DNA from: Ramlibacter monticola
GTDB taxonomy: Bacteria; Pseudomonadota; Gammaproteobacteria; Burkholderiales; Burkholderiaceae_C
Reading direction: 5' to 3'
Length of the DNA stretch: 64,000 nucleotides
Assembly (NCBI RefSeq): GCF_016722785.1
Contig: NZ_JAEQNE010000001.1
Coordinates: 558,001-622,000, forward strand
The notes under the pieces are model-generated. The model was given only the letters and a program-made list of their open reading frames with translations. It was not told the DNA's origin and ran no database searches. Every line of letters begins with the position of its first letter. Within the stretch, counting starts at the first letter, position 1. Of this stretch, positions 43,622-52,082 are shown piece by piece. The position numbers were made by a program, and so were the translations under genes.

Positions 43622-44605
43622 TTAGCCGAGCCAGCGCCGGAAGTTCTCGATGAAGCTGCCCACCACGCGCTCTTCGTGGCCCTGCGAAGCCGCGCAGTTG
43701 TGCGGGGTGATCCACACGTTGGGCAGCTCCCACAAGGGCGAGCGCTGCGGCAAGGGCTCTTCCACGAAAGTGTCGAGGTAGGCGCCACGCAGGCGCCCGG
43801 CCTGCAGCGCGTCGCACAGCGCCTGCTCGTCGACCAGCTCGCCGCGCCCCACGTTCGCGATGCGGGCTGACGGCGGCAGCAGGGCGAGGCGGCGCGCATC
43901 GAGCAGGCCCTTCGTGGCCTCCGTCAGCGGCACCGCCAGCACGAGCCAGTCGCAGCTGCCCAGCACTTCATCGAGTTGCGCCAGCGCGATCGTGCGGTCG
44001 AACGGGGGTGTCGGCGTGGCGCTGCGTCGCACCACCGTCACGTGCAGGCCCAGCGCCTTCAGCAGGCGGCCGATCTCCGAGCCGATCGCGCCGGCGCCGA
44101 CGACGACCACGCGCAATTGCTGCAGCTCCCTGGGCCGCTGCGCGCCCGTGAGCGGCGCCCACTCGCGGCGTGCCTGCGCCGCCAGCCAGTGGTCGAAGCC
44201 GCGCGACTGCGCGAGGATCGCCGCCACCGCGCTCTGCGCGATCGGGATGGCCGTCACGCCGGTGGAACCGGTCACGCGCACGCCGCGCTGCAGCGCCGGC
44301 CCATACTGGGGCAGGTCCACGCCGGAGGAGAACACGTGCAGCCAGCGCAGCCGCGGCGCCGCGTCCGCCACCCGGAAGAAGAGGTCCGACAGCACGCCCG
44401 GCTTGCGCAGCGAACTGCCCTCGTAGAGGTCGCGCGAGAAGAACGCGAGGTCGATCTGGTCGAGCGTCCCGGCCGCCTGCGACAGCGGCAGCCGCCGCAA
44501 GGCTACGCCGCGCTCCGCCGCAACCGCATCGAGGCGCGCGCCGTACGCGCCATCCACCTGGTCCGAAAGCAGCAGGCCGAGCGGCGACGCGGCCGGCGCA
44601 CTCAT
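43622..44605 (-). CDS. D-2-hydroxyacid dehydrogenase
   Basis: 327-residue NAD(P)-dependent dehydrogenase, more divergent than the one at 10417. The nucleotide motif is VVVVGAGAIGSEIGRLL followed by VVRRSA; Arg-Arg there hints at NADPH. The catalytic residues are Arg in NVGRGELVDE, Glu in FVEEPLPQ and His in ITPHNCAAS. ATG 44605 overlaps the stop of the enolase-superfamily gene by 4 bp. In context it probably oxidises or reduces a 2-hydroxy acid made or consumed in the same sugar-acid pathway. Confidence 0.88.
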   Translation of the reverse strand: MSAPAASPLGLLLSDQVDGAYGARLDAVAAERGVALRRLPLSQAAGTLDQIDLAFFSRDLYEGSSLRKPGVLSDLFFRVADAAPRLRWLHVFSSGVDLPQYGPALQRGVRVTGSTGVTAIPIAQSAVAAILAQSRGFDHWLAAQARREWAPLTGAQRPRELQQLRVVVVGAGAIGSEIGRLLKALGLHVTVVRRSATPTPPFDRTIALAQLDEVLGSCDWLVLAVPLTEATKGLLDARRLALLPPSARIANVGRGELVDEQALCDALQAGRLRGAYLDTFVEEPLPQRSPLWELPNVWITPHNCAASQGHEERVVGSFIENFRRWLG

Positions 44606-45750
44606 CGCACGGTCTGCCAGCGACCCTCCGCGCCGGGATACACGACACCGAACTCCTCGAGGGCCGCATCGTCGAAGCGGAAGCCGAGGCCCGGCAGCTT
44701 GGGCAGCAGCAGGTCCCCGTTGTCGGCGACGAGCTGGCGGTCGATCACGCGGCGGAAGTTGACGATGTGGTCGTCGGGCATCCACTCGACGTAGGTGGCG
44801 TTGGGGGTCGCCGCCACGAGGTGCACGTGCACGTCGTGCCAGGCATGCGGCGCCACGGTGAGGCCGTGGCTGTCCGCCATGGCGGCGATGCGGCGGAATT
44901 CCGTGATGCCGCCGCACACCGTGGCGTCGGTCTGCAGCAGCGTCGTGGCGCCCTGCTCGATCAGGTCCTTGAAGCGCCAGCGGCCGGCCTCGATCTCGCC
45001 GGTGGCCACCGTCACGCGGGTGGCGCGGGCCAGCCGCGCGTGGTTGGCGATGTCGTCGGGCGAGAACGGCTCCTCGATCCAGAACGGGTTGTAGGGCTCG
45101 AGGACGCGCATGTACTCCAGCGCCGTCGGCAGGTCGCGCCAGGCGTTGTTGGCGTCCAGCATCAGGCGCACGTCGTCGCCGATCGCCTCGCGCACGGCCG
45201 CGATGCGCTTGCGCTCGCCGGCCGCGCTTTCCAGGCCGACCTTCATCTTGACGGCGCGGAAGCCTTCCCGGACGTGCTGCTCCATCTCCTGCGCCAGCTT
45301 GTCCGGAGTCTTGCCGGGCTGGTAGTAGCCGCCGCTGGCGTACGCGGGCACGCGGCCCAGCGTCTTGGCGCCGAGGTACTGGTACAGCGGCAGGTTGGCC
45401 GTGCGGGCGTTCAGGTCCCACAGCGCGATGTCGATGGCGGACAGCACGCGCATCACGCCGCCGGCGCGACCGAGCAGCAGGGCTTCCTGGTACAGCTCGG
45501 ACCACAGGCCCTCGACGCGCAGCGACTCCTGCCCCACCAGGCGGGCCCCGAACAGGTCGGTGACGGCCACCGACAGCAGCCGGCCGGCGCTGTTGACGGC
45601 GTAGCAGTAGCCGAGGCCTTCCTGGCCGTCGGTGGAGCGGACCTTGACGAGGCAGTACTCGCGCGCCTTGACCTGCCGGGTGGAGAAGGTCACCGGATTG
45701 GCGAGCGGAACGCGCGCGATGCAGACGGAAACGGATTCGATCGTGGCCAT
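44602..45750 (-). CDS. Mandelate racemase/muconate lactonizing enzyme family (enolase superfamily)
   Basis: 382-residue enolase-superfamily enzyme. The (beta/alpha)7-beta barrel shows the KxK base motif (AVKMKVG), metal ligands Asp in LMLDANNAW, Glu in WIEEPF and Glu in ATGEIE, and the His base in PHAWHDVHVHL. KxK with a His places it in the mandelate racemase subgroup, which contains sugar-acid dehydratases and racemases. It lies 40 bp after the Bug receptor gene and is coupled to the D-2-hydroxyacid dehydrogenase. Likely substrate is a 2-hydroxy or sugar acid imported by the Bug receptor. Confidence 0.9.
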   Translation of the reverse strand: MATIESVSVCIARVPLANPVTFSTRQVKAREYCLVKVRSTDGQEGLGYCYAVNSAGRLLSVAVTDLFGARLVGQESLRVEGLWSELYQEALLLGRAGGVMRVLSAIDIALWDLNARTANLPLYQYLGAKTLGRVPAYASGGYYQPGKTPDKLAQEMEQHVREGFRAVKMKVGLESAAGERKRIAAVREAIGDDVRLMLDANNAWRDLPTALEYMRVLEPYNPFWIEEPFSPDDIANHARLARATRVTVATGEIEAGRWRFKDLIEQGATTLLQTDATVCGGITEFRRIAAMADSHGLTVAPHAWHDVHVHLVAATPNATYVEWMPDDHIVNFRRVIDRQLVADNGDLLLPKLPGLGFRFDDAALEEFGVVYPGAEGRWQTVR

Positions 45751-45790
45751 GGACTTCGGGTGCAGTGGTTCGGGTGGAAATGCCGGGCGC

Positions 45791-46756
45791 TCAGTCCAGC
45801 TTCAGGTTGCTCTTCTTGATCACGTCGGCCCACTTCACCTTTTCCTGGTCGATGAGCTTCTGGAATTGCGCGGGCGAGCCGTCGATGGGCGCGAGGCCCA
45901 GCTCCGTGAGGCGCTTCTGGAACTCGGGCTTCCTGATGACCTTGGAGATCTCGCCGTTGAGGAAGCTCACCACCGCCGGGGGCGTGCCGGCCGGGGCGAT
46001 GATCCCGAACCAGACGTTCGCGTCGTAGCCCGGGATGCCCGATTCCGCCAGCGTCGGCACGTCGGGCAGCAGGTCCAGCCGCTTGGTGGAGGTGACGGCC
46101 AGCGGCTTGAGCTTGTGGTCCTTGAGGAAGGGCAGGCTCTGCGTGGGCGTGGCGAAGATCAGCGGGATCTGCCCGGCCAGCAGGTCCTGCTGCGCCGGCG
46201 CGCCGCCCTTGTACGGGATGTGGTTCATCGAGATCCCGGCCATCTGGTTCATGAGCTCCATGGAGATGTGCTGGGTGGAGCCGGAACCGGGCGTGCCGAA
46301 ATCGATCTTGCCGGCCTTGGCCGTGGCGATCAGTTCCTTCACGGTGTTGGGCGCGAACTTCGGGTTGGCGACCAGGACGAAGGGCGTGTCCGCGATCAGC
46401 GACACGGGGGCGAAGTCGTTGAGCGTGTAGCTCAGGCCCGGATACAGGAAGGTGTTCGTGACATGCGACGAGATCACGATCATCAGCGTGTGGCCGTCGG
46501 GGGCGGACCGCTTCAGTTCGGCGGTGGCGATGGTGCTGTTCGCGCCCGGCTTGTTCTCCACGATCACCGGCTGCGGCAACGTCTTCGACAGCTCGGTGCC
46601 GATCATGCGCGCCACGGTGTCGTTCGAGCCCCCGGGGGCCATGCCCACGACCAGGCGGATCGGCTTCTTCGGGAAGTCCTGGGCGCCGGCCAGCGGGGCG
46701 GCCACGCAGGCCGCGGCGAGCAAGGCCAGGCGGGCGGTCTGGAGGAAGCGCTTCAC
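45791..46756 (-). CDS. Bug-family tripartite tricarboxylate transporter substrate-binding protein
   Basis: 321-residue periplasmic receptor with signal peptide VKRFLQTARLALLAAACVAA and cleavage around PLAGAQ. The mature start FPKKPIRLVVGMAPGGSND is the Bug hallmark; VIVENKPGANS and PDGHTL follow. Start is GTG 46756 with GGAG about eight bases upstream. Downstream are the enolase-superfamily and 2-hydroxyacid dehydrogenase genes, upstream is a LysR regulator, which together define a small catabolic cluster. No TctA/TctB genes are adjacent. Confidence 0.92.
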   Translation of the reverse strand: MKRFLQTARLALLAAACVAAPLAGAQDFPKKPIRLVVGMAPGGSNDTVARMIGTELSKTLPQPVIVENKPGANSTIATAELKRSAPDGHTLMIVISSHVTNTFLYPGLSYTLNDFAPVSLIADTPFVLVANPKFAPNTVKELIATAKAGKIDFGTPGSGSTQHISMELMNQMAGISMNHIPYKGGAPAQQDLLAGQIPLIFATPTQSLPFLKDHKLKPLAVTSTKRLDLLPDVPTLAESGIPGYDANVWFGIIAPAGTPPAVVSFLNGEISKVIRKPEFQKRLTELGLAPIDGSPAQFQKLIDQEKVKWADVIKKSNLKLD

Positions 46757-46859
46757 GTTTGTCTCCTGCTTTGTGTCCTACGGGAGCAGGCATTCTGGAG
46801 CGCGATGGCTCAGTGGACAAACGGATTATTTCGATGAATTCAGCGAACCGGTAGATTAT

Positions 46860-47765
46860 TCACGGAGCCAGCGCCTGGAGCGCCGGCTGCAGGCTGCCGC
46901 GCAGCAGCTTCATGAAAGCCTCCGCCGCGATCGAGTCCGTGTCGCCGCTGCGGCGCACCAAGCAGATGTCGCGCTCGTTCAGCGGCAGGGTCAGGGGAAT
47001 CGCCCGCAGGCGCAGGTGCGCGAACTGCGGCAGCCCCAGGGTGGGCACGATGGTCACGCCCAGCCCCGCGGAGACGAAGCCCGCCGCGGTGGACAAGCTG
47101 TTCACCATGTGCGAGCGGACCCACTGCTTCGGGTAGACCGCCGCATCGAGGTGCTGCCGCACGCTGCTGTTCGGCTCGAAGCCGATGATGGGCTCGGCGA
47201 TCACGTCCGCGATGCCCAGGCGCTTGCGCTGCGCGAGCGGATGGCCTTCCAGGCAGATGAACCAGAAGGTGTCCCGCGCCAGCGTTTCGATCGCGAGGTC
47301 GGCGCGCGGCGGCACCGCCGCGCCGAGCGCGAAGTCCACCTGGCGGTTGCGCACCATCTCCACGCAGACGGTGCTGGCGACGTCCTGCACCACCACTTCG
47401 ACGCCGGGAAAGTCGCGCCCGAAGCGGGCGATCAGCGGCGGCAGGATGCTCGCGGAGATCGACGGCAGGGCGGCCAGGCTCACCCGGCCCTTGCGCAGCT
47501 GCACGTAGTCCTGCATCTGGGCCAGCGCCCGCTCGGTCTCCGGCAGCAGCTGCGAGACGATCTCCAGGAACACCTGGCCCTCGGCCGTGAGGTCCACGTT
47601 GCGCGTGTTGCGCGCGAACAGCTTCACGCCCAGGTCGCCCTCCAGGTTCGAGATCAGGGCGCTGAAGGCGCTCTGCGTCAGGCTGCAGCTTTCGGCCGCC
47701 CGCGTGAAGTTGCGCAGGGTGGCGAGGGCCATGAAGGCCTTCATGTGACGGAGGGAGAGGTTCAT
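46860..47765 (-). CDS. LysR-family transcriptional regulator
   Basis: 301-residue regulator with an N-terminal winged helix (LRHMKAFMALATLRNFTRAA, then LTQSAFSALISNLEGDLG) and a C-terminal periplasmic-binding-like effector domain (VSLAALPSISASILPPLIARF, MVNSLSTAAGFVSAGLGVTIVP). It is encoded 103 bp upstream of the Bug receptor gene on the same strand and probably controls that cluster. Divergent from the FAD amine-oxidase-like gene across a 73-bp gap. The effector is likely the organic acid handled by the downstream enzymes. Confidence 0.92.
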   Translation of the reverse strand: MNLSLRHMKAFMALATLRNFTRAAESCSLTQSAFSALISNLEGDLGVKLFARNTRNVDLTAEGQVFLEIVSQLLPETERALAQMQDYVQLRKGRVSLAALPSISASILPPLIARFGRDFPGVEVVVQDVASTVCVEMVRNRQVDFALGAAVPPRADLAIETLARDTFWFICLEGHPLAQRKRLGIADVIAEPIIGFEPNSSVRQHLDAAVYPKQWVRSHMVNSLSTAAGFVSAGLGVTIVPTLGLPQFAHLRLRAIPLTLPLNERDICLVRRSGDTDSIAAEAFMKLLRGSLQPALQALAP

Positions 47766-47838
47766 TGCTCTGCTGCAGGATTGTGACGCGCGCTGCGGCC
47801 CCCGCGGCGGCCGCGCCGGCGTATGGTGGCGGGGGCGC

Positions 47839-49266
47839 ATGCGCGAGTCCTCTACCTTCGACGCCCTGGTGATCGGGGCCGGCGTGGCCGGCCTGTTCTG
47901 CGCGACCGAGCTCGCCGACGCGGGCCTGCGCGTGGGCGTGCTGGAGGCCCGCGCCTGCCCCGGCGGGCGCGCCCGCAGCTGGCACCACGCCGGCATGGGC
48001 CTGGAAGTGGACGTCGGGCCCCACGTCATCAGCTCGGAGCACGTGCACTTCATGCGCATGCTGCGCCGCGTCGGCACCGCCACGCAGGTGGACTGGCAGC
48101 CCGGCATCCTCGTCACGCTGCTCGAGGAGCGCCGGTTGCTGGACGTGGCGAGCGTGAGCTGGCCTCCGCCCCTGCACCTCCTCGCCAACGGACCGATGAC
48201 GCTGCGGCGCCTGGGCGTGCGCGCGTCCCTGTCGCACTGGCCCGTGATCCGGGAGGCGGCCCGCGTCGACGAAGCCGGCCTGCGCGCGCTGGACGCGGTG
48301 GACGCCTTCAGCTGGCTGGGCAGCAAGGGCATGGCCGCCGAGGCGATCGACTGGTTCTGGCGCTCGACCCTTCTCTCCCTGCTGAACGTGCCGCTGGAAG
48401 AGTGCTCCGCGGCCTCGGCCCTGCGCATCTTCCGCCTGATGCTGGGACGCAGCGGCTACCACTTCGGCTTCCCGAGAGTGGGCCTCTCGCAGCTCTACGT
48501 GCCCGGCTGCAGCGCGGCGATCCGCGAGCGCGGCGGCGAGGTCTACACCCGCAGCGCCGTGCGCGCGCTCGACGTGCAGGACGGATTCGTGCGCGGGGTC
48601 CGGCTGCGCTCGGGCGCCCTGCTGCTTGCACCCTGGTGCATCCTGGCGCTGCCGCCGTGGCATGCGGCACCGCTGCTGGCCCGCACCCGCGAGCCGCTGC
48701 TGGCGCCCTTGCAGGCCACGGCGCGGCGCTTCCTCGGCGCGCCCTACACCAGCACCGTGCTGGCCCTGGACCGGCGCCTGGGCCCGCGCCGCTTCTGGGC
48801 CCGGGTGTGGGACCCGGAGGACCTGAACACCGACTTCTACGACCTGGCGAACATCCGCCCGGAACTGGCTGGCGCCGGCTCGGTGGTCGCCTGCAATGCG
48901 ATCGGGCCGAATGCGCATCCGGAGTGGAGCGAACAGGCCGTGGTGGCCCGGACGCTGCAGGAACTGCAGGACTTCGCGCCGGCCGCGCGCGAGGCCCGCG
49001 TGCTCGGCGCCAGCGTGCACCGCATCCGCGGGGCGGTCCCGCAGCCGCGGCCGGGGACGGAGACGCTGCGCCCGGGCGCGCGTACTGCCGTGACGGGCTT
49101 GCTGCTCGCGGGCGACTGGACCGATACCGCCCTGCCCTGCTCCATGGAAAGCGCGGCGCGTTCCGCCGCACTGGCCGCCGAGGTGATCCTGCAGCGCACG
49201 ATCGCCCTTGCCCCGCCGGAAACGTACGGCCTCGTCGGCCTGCTGCGGTCCCGCCGTGCGAAGTGA
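47839..49266 (+). CDS. FAD-dependent oxidoreductase (flavin amine oxidase/desaturase-like)
   Basis: 475-residue flavoprotein. The N-terminal motif is ALVIGAGVAGLFCATELADAG followed by EARACPGGRARSW, the amine-oxidase/phytoene-desaturase signature. The C-terminal FAD-binding segment is LLLAGDWTDTALPCSMESA, similar to HpnE, carotenoid desaturases and 15-cis-phytoene desaturases, where substrate is a hydrophobic isoprenoid. No other terpenoid genes are adjacent. ATG 47839 lies a few bases after a GGGGGCG stretch. The stop overlaps the next gene by 11 bp. Confidence 0.85.
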   Translation: MRESSTFDALVIGAGVAGLFCATELADAGLRVGVLEARACPGGRARSWHHAGMGLEVDVGPHVISSEHVHFMRMLRRVGTATQVDWQPGILVTLLEERRLLDVASVSWPPPLHLLANGPMTLRRLGVRASLSHWPVIREAARVDEAGLRALDAVDAFSWLGSKGMAAEAIDWFWRSTLLSLLNVPLEECSAASALRIFRLMLGRSGYHFGFPRVGLSQLYVPGCSAAIRERGGEVYTRSAVRALDVQDGFVRGVRLRSGALLLAPWCILALPPWHAAPLLARTREPLLAPLQATARRFLGAPYTSTVLALDRRLGPRRFWARVWDPEDLNTDFYDLANIRPELAGAGSVVACNAIGPNAHPEWSEQAVVARTLQELQDFAPAAREARVLGASVHRIRGAVPQPRPGTETLRPGARTAVTGLLLAGDWTDTALPCSMESAARSAALAAEVILQRTIALAPPETYGLVGLLRSRRAK

Positions 49267-49774
49267 CGAGGCCCTGGCCCTGTTCGACCGTCTCGCCACG
49301 GTGGACACGGGCTTCCTGCTCGGGAACTGGAAGGGCGAGGAGTTCCCGACCGGGCACCCCCTGGACGGCGCCCTGGCCGCCTATGGCTGGCGCGGCAAGC
49401 GCTTCGACAGCGCGGAGCACGTCCAGCCGCTGGTCTTCGCGCGCGGCGGCCGCGAGTTCGCGGTGCGTCCGCGCGGGCTGTGGCCGGGCGTGCCCCTGCT
49501 GCTCCGGTGGCCGTGGCTGAAGGACCCGACGGTGGCGCGCGTCGGCCGTGGGCTGCTGCCGCTGCTGGCCACGCGCCGCTCGCACGCGCGGCTGCGCATG
49601 CTGCAGTTCCGCGGCCACCTCACGGCCGCGATGCTCTACGACGAGCTGCCGATCCAGGACGTGTTCCGCCGGCTGGAAGCGGACGCCGTGCTGGGGCTGA
49701 TGGACATGAAGGGGATGGAGACGCCGTTCTTCTTCGTGCTGCGGCGGGCGCCTGGCGACGGCCCACGGCGCTGA
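49256..49774 (+). CDS. GXWXG / DUF4334 domain protein
   Basis: 172-residue soluble protein. The GXWXG motif is GNWKGEEFPTGHPLDGAL near residue 22, followed by WRGKRFDSAEHVQPLV; the C-terminal DUF4334 part includes LRMLQFRGHLTAAMLYDELPIQDVFRRL and ends LMDMKGMETPFFFVLRR. The domain pair is common but uncharacterised. GTG 49256 was chosen because it sits 11 bp inside the end of the FAD gene, giving a coupled pair and a family-like N-terminus; the frame extends upstream to 49208. A role with the oxidoreductase is an inference from overlap. Confidence 0.75.
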   Translation: MRSDEALALFDRLATVDTGFLLGNWKGEEFPTGHPLDGALAAYGWRGKRFDSAEHVQPLVFARGGREFAVRPRGLWPGVPLLLRWPWLKDPTVARVGRGLLPLLATRRSHARLRMLQFRGHLTAAMLYDELPIQDVFRRLEADAVLGLMDMKGMETPFFFVLRRAPGDGPRR

Positions 49775-49840
49775 GCATCGGCTCGGGTTCCGTCCGCCGC
49801 TGCAGCACCCCGCAGGGCGGCGCCCAGCGCGAGCGCGGAA

Positions 49841-49981
49841 CTACTGTTTCTGCACGTATTGCAGAGGGTTGCAATCGTACGTGGCGCCCCCCAAGGCACA
49901 CGGCGACACGACGTACTGATGCGGGGGAGCGGACGAACAGCCGGCCAGGACAAGAAGAACGATGCCGAATGCCTTTGACAT
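49841..49981 (-). CDS. Small lipoprotein (hypothetical)
   Basis: 46-residue product: signal segment MSKAFGIVLLVLAGC with lipobox LAGC (lipidated Cys15), then SSAPPHQYV and a short tail with two more Cys residues (SPCALGG, YDCNP) that could form a disulfide. GAGGAGA lies a few bases before ATG 49981. A longer in-frame start exists but would place residues before the signal. It sits downstream of the porin gene on the same strand, so it may share its transcript. Too short for family assignment. Confidence 0.65.
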   Translation of the reverse strand: MSKAFGIVLLVLAGCSSAPPHQYVVSPCALGGATYDCNPLQYVQKQ

Positions 49982-50077
49982 GGCTTTCTCCTCAAGGGGG
50001 GGCTGGGCGTTGCAGCATACAACTTTCCGCATCGCGCCACCACCGTCCCCTGGAGCAAGCCCGCTCCCCGCGCGTCC

Positions 50078-51163
50078 TCAGAACCGATGGCGCATGCCGA
50101 GGTACAGCGCGTTCTGGTCCTGGCCCGCCGCGTTGCCCGCGGCGAACAGGCTCGCGCGCTGGTTGGGACCGGAAACATTCTGCACGGCGGCTCCGAGCAT
50201 GACGTCCGTGCGCTTCGAGAAGAAGTAGTCCAGGCCGGCGTTGAAGGTCGTCCAGCGGTTGCTGCCCATGGAGGAACGCCAGGCGCCCACGTCCAGCACC
50301 AGGGCTGGCGTCAGGTTGTAGGTCACCGCGAGTTCGGCCGTCTTCAGGGTCTCGGTCGCAGTCTCGCTGGCGGACACGAATTTCACGCGCGTACCCGCTG
50401 CCTTGAGCGTGGCCTGTCCCAGCTTGTACTTCACGCCCACGCCGTCGATGTCGGTGCGGTTCAGGAGCACGGTCGCCGGCGCGTCGAAGGACAGCGACTG
50501 GCCGAAGAAGCTGGCCACGCCGAGCGACGCCGCCGGCGCGATGGCCCCGCCACCGATCGACGAACGGACCGCGATCAACGCCAGCGCATCCACGTCGTAA
50601 TTGGCCTCGGCGCTATAGGAATGACGGGTGCCTTCGCCGAAGCCGTACAAGCCCTTGATCGCAACCCCGTACAGGCGGGGCGATTCGTAGCGCAGGGCAT
50701 TCGGCACCGGCACGCCGTTGACGCGGTCGACCGAACCAGGGTGGAACGCATACACGGTGGACTGGAACGCGTTGACGTAGCTGAGCATGTCGACCATGAA
50801 ATCGAACTGGGCGCCGGCGGACACGGTCCCGTACGTCGCATCGCCCAGACCGACCGCCACGCCATTCGTGAAGAACCTGGCCGGACTTCCCACCACGCCC
50901 GTGTCGGCCGCGAACGATGCGTTCATGTTGAACAACGCCTTGAGCCCACCGCCCAGGTCCTCGGTCCCGCGGAAGCCGAAGTTCGTGGACCAGTGCCCCG
51001 CGTTCTGCACGCGGTTCTGCCGCCCGCCTCCGACGTCGGATATCGTGGCGACGCCCTCCGTGACGACGCCGTAGATCTCGACCGATTGCGCGCTCGCGCA
51101 GCCGGCGGCAGCGAGCATGCCGGCGAGCAGCAGCGGCCGACGGGTATTCTTGTTCGCAGGCAA
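50078..51163 (-). CDS. Gram-negative porin (Porin_4 type)
   Basis: 361-residue outer-membrane beta-barrel. A cleavable signal ends AGCASAQ, the mature start is SVEIYGVVTEGVATIS, and the last residue is Phe in LYLGMRHRF, as required for barrel assembly. Alternating aromatic strands (YSAEANYDVDALALIAVRS, GLDYFFSKRTDVMLGAAV) are typical of burkholderial trimeric porins. The start is TTG 51163 with GAGGAG six bases upstream. It follows the TRAP/aldolase operon by 124 bp and could supply outer-membrane entry for the same substrate, which is an inference. Confidence 0.9.
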   Translation of the reverse strand: MPANKNTRRPLLLAGMLAAAGCASAQSVEIYGVVTEGVATISDVGGGRQNRVQNAGHWSTNFGFRGTEDLGGGLKALFNMNASFAADTGVVGSPARFFTNGVAVGLGDATYGTVSAGAQFDFMVDMLSYVNAFQSTVYAFHPGSVDRVNGVPVPNALRYESPRLYGVAIKGLYGFGEGTRHSYSAEANYDVDALALIAVRSSIGGGAIAPAASLGVASFFGQSLSFDAPATVLLNRTDIDGVGVKYKLGQATLKAAGTRVKFVSASETATETLKTAELAVTYNLTPALVLDVGAWRSSMGSNRWTTFNAGLDYFFSKRTDVMLGAAVQNVSGPNQRASLFAAGNAAGQDQNALYLGMRHRF

Positions 51164-51287
51164 AGAGAACTCCTCGAGTGTTGTTGTGGAAACCAGTGCG
51201 GCGCGCGGCCAGGGCTCCGCCAGCCCCGGCCTGCGGCCGGGAACGGGCGAGAGGGGATGGGGCTCGGCGCCTAAGAATGGCGCCCGG

Positions 51288-52082
51288 TCAGCGCGAAGGC
51301 TGCCAGGACGCGGCTTCGGCGCGCAGCGCCTCGGCCAGGCGGGCCGTGCCGACGGCGTGGAACAGCATCTCCAGTTCGGAGAACACGAAATCCGCGCCCA
51401 GTTCGGTGATGCCGCGCCGGCGCTCCTCGGGCGACCACGCGGGCAGCACGAGGGACTTGCCGTGGCGCTTGCAGGCCTGCGCGATGCTGGCGATGTCGTC
51501 CCAGTCGGCGGGCGTCCGCTTGTACATGCCGCGTCCGCGACGCAGCGACAGATCGGTCGGACCGGGGAACAGGCCGTCGACGGTCGGCAATGCCGCGATC
51601 TCGTCCGCCTGGGCCAGCGCCCCGGCGGTTTCGATCATCGCGTAGCAGCGGATGCGCCGATCGGTGGCCGCGAACCAATCGTCGGGAACCAGGCCGTAGC
51701 GCATGGTGCGGCCGCCGGCCAGGCTGCGATCGCCCAGCGGCGGGAATTTCGCAAAACTGCAAACGCGCCGCGCATGCTCCGCATCCTGCAGGTGGGGAAT
51801 CATCACGGCGTCGGCGCCGAAGTCGAGAACGGTCTGCACCGGGCTGCGCTCGGGCGCCAGCACCTTGACGAACACCTCCAGCCCCAGGCCCTTGAGGAAG
51901 GGAATGAAGGAGTGCAGCGTCTCGTGGCCGAACGGGCCGTGCTCCACGTCGAGGATCACGCGGCGGAATCCCGCCAGGGCGAGGCATTCCGCCAGCTGCC
52001 ACTGCGGGGTGGTCAGCCAGAATCCCATCAGCTGCGCGTTGTCCACGGCCTCGGTCTTGCGTTGTGCGTCCATGAGGCTCAT
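51288..52082 (-). CDS. HpcH/HpaI aldolase family protein
   Basis: 264-residue class II pyruvate aldolase-like (beta/alpha)8 protein. VILDVEHGPFG contains the conserved His, IETAGALAQADEIAALP the Glu metal ligand and FPGPTDLSL the Asp ligand. Relatives are 2,4-dihydroxyhept-2-ene-1,7-dioate aldolase and other 2-keto-3-deoxy acid aldolases that release pyruvate or glyoxylate. ATG 52082 overlaps the DctP stop by 4 bp, so it is coupled to the TRAP operon; a second Met three codons on is possible. It is the last catabolic gene of that operon. Confidence 0.88.
   Translation of the reverse strand: MSLMDAQRKTEAVDNAQLMGFWLTTPQWQLAECLALAGFRRVILDVEHGPFGHETLHSFIPFLKGLGLEVFVKVLAPERSPVQTVLDFGADAVMIPHLQDAEHARRVCSFAKFPPLGDRSLAGGRTMRYGLVPDDWFAATDRRIRCYAMIETAGALAQADEIAALPTVDGLFPGPTDLSLRRGRGMYKRTPADWDDIASIAQACKRHGKSLVLPAWSPEERRRGITELGADFVFSELEMLFHAVGTARLAEALRAEAASWQPSR

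Noticed and set aside
43145-45750. Possible single operon from the LysR gene at 47765 down to the aldo/keto reductase gene at 42103
   Set aside because: Gaps of 33-103 bp allow it, but nothing in the sequence links the VOC and aldo/keto reductase genes functionally to the sugar-acid module, so I kept them apart.
51225-51284. Hairpins (CCCGGCC/GGCCGGG and two GGCGCC copies) between the aldolase and porin genes as a terminator
   Set aside because: Stable stems but no T-run on the minus strand, so operon end versus read-through into the porin gene cannot be decided.
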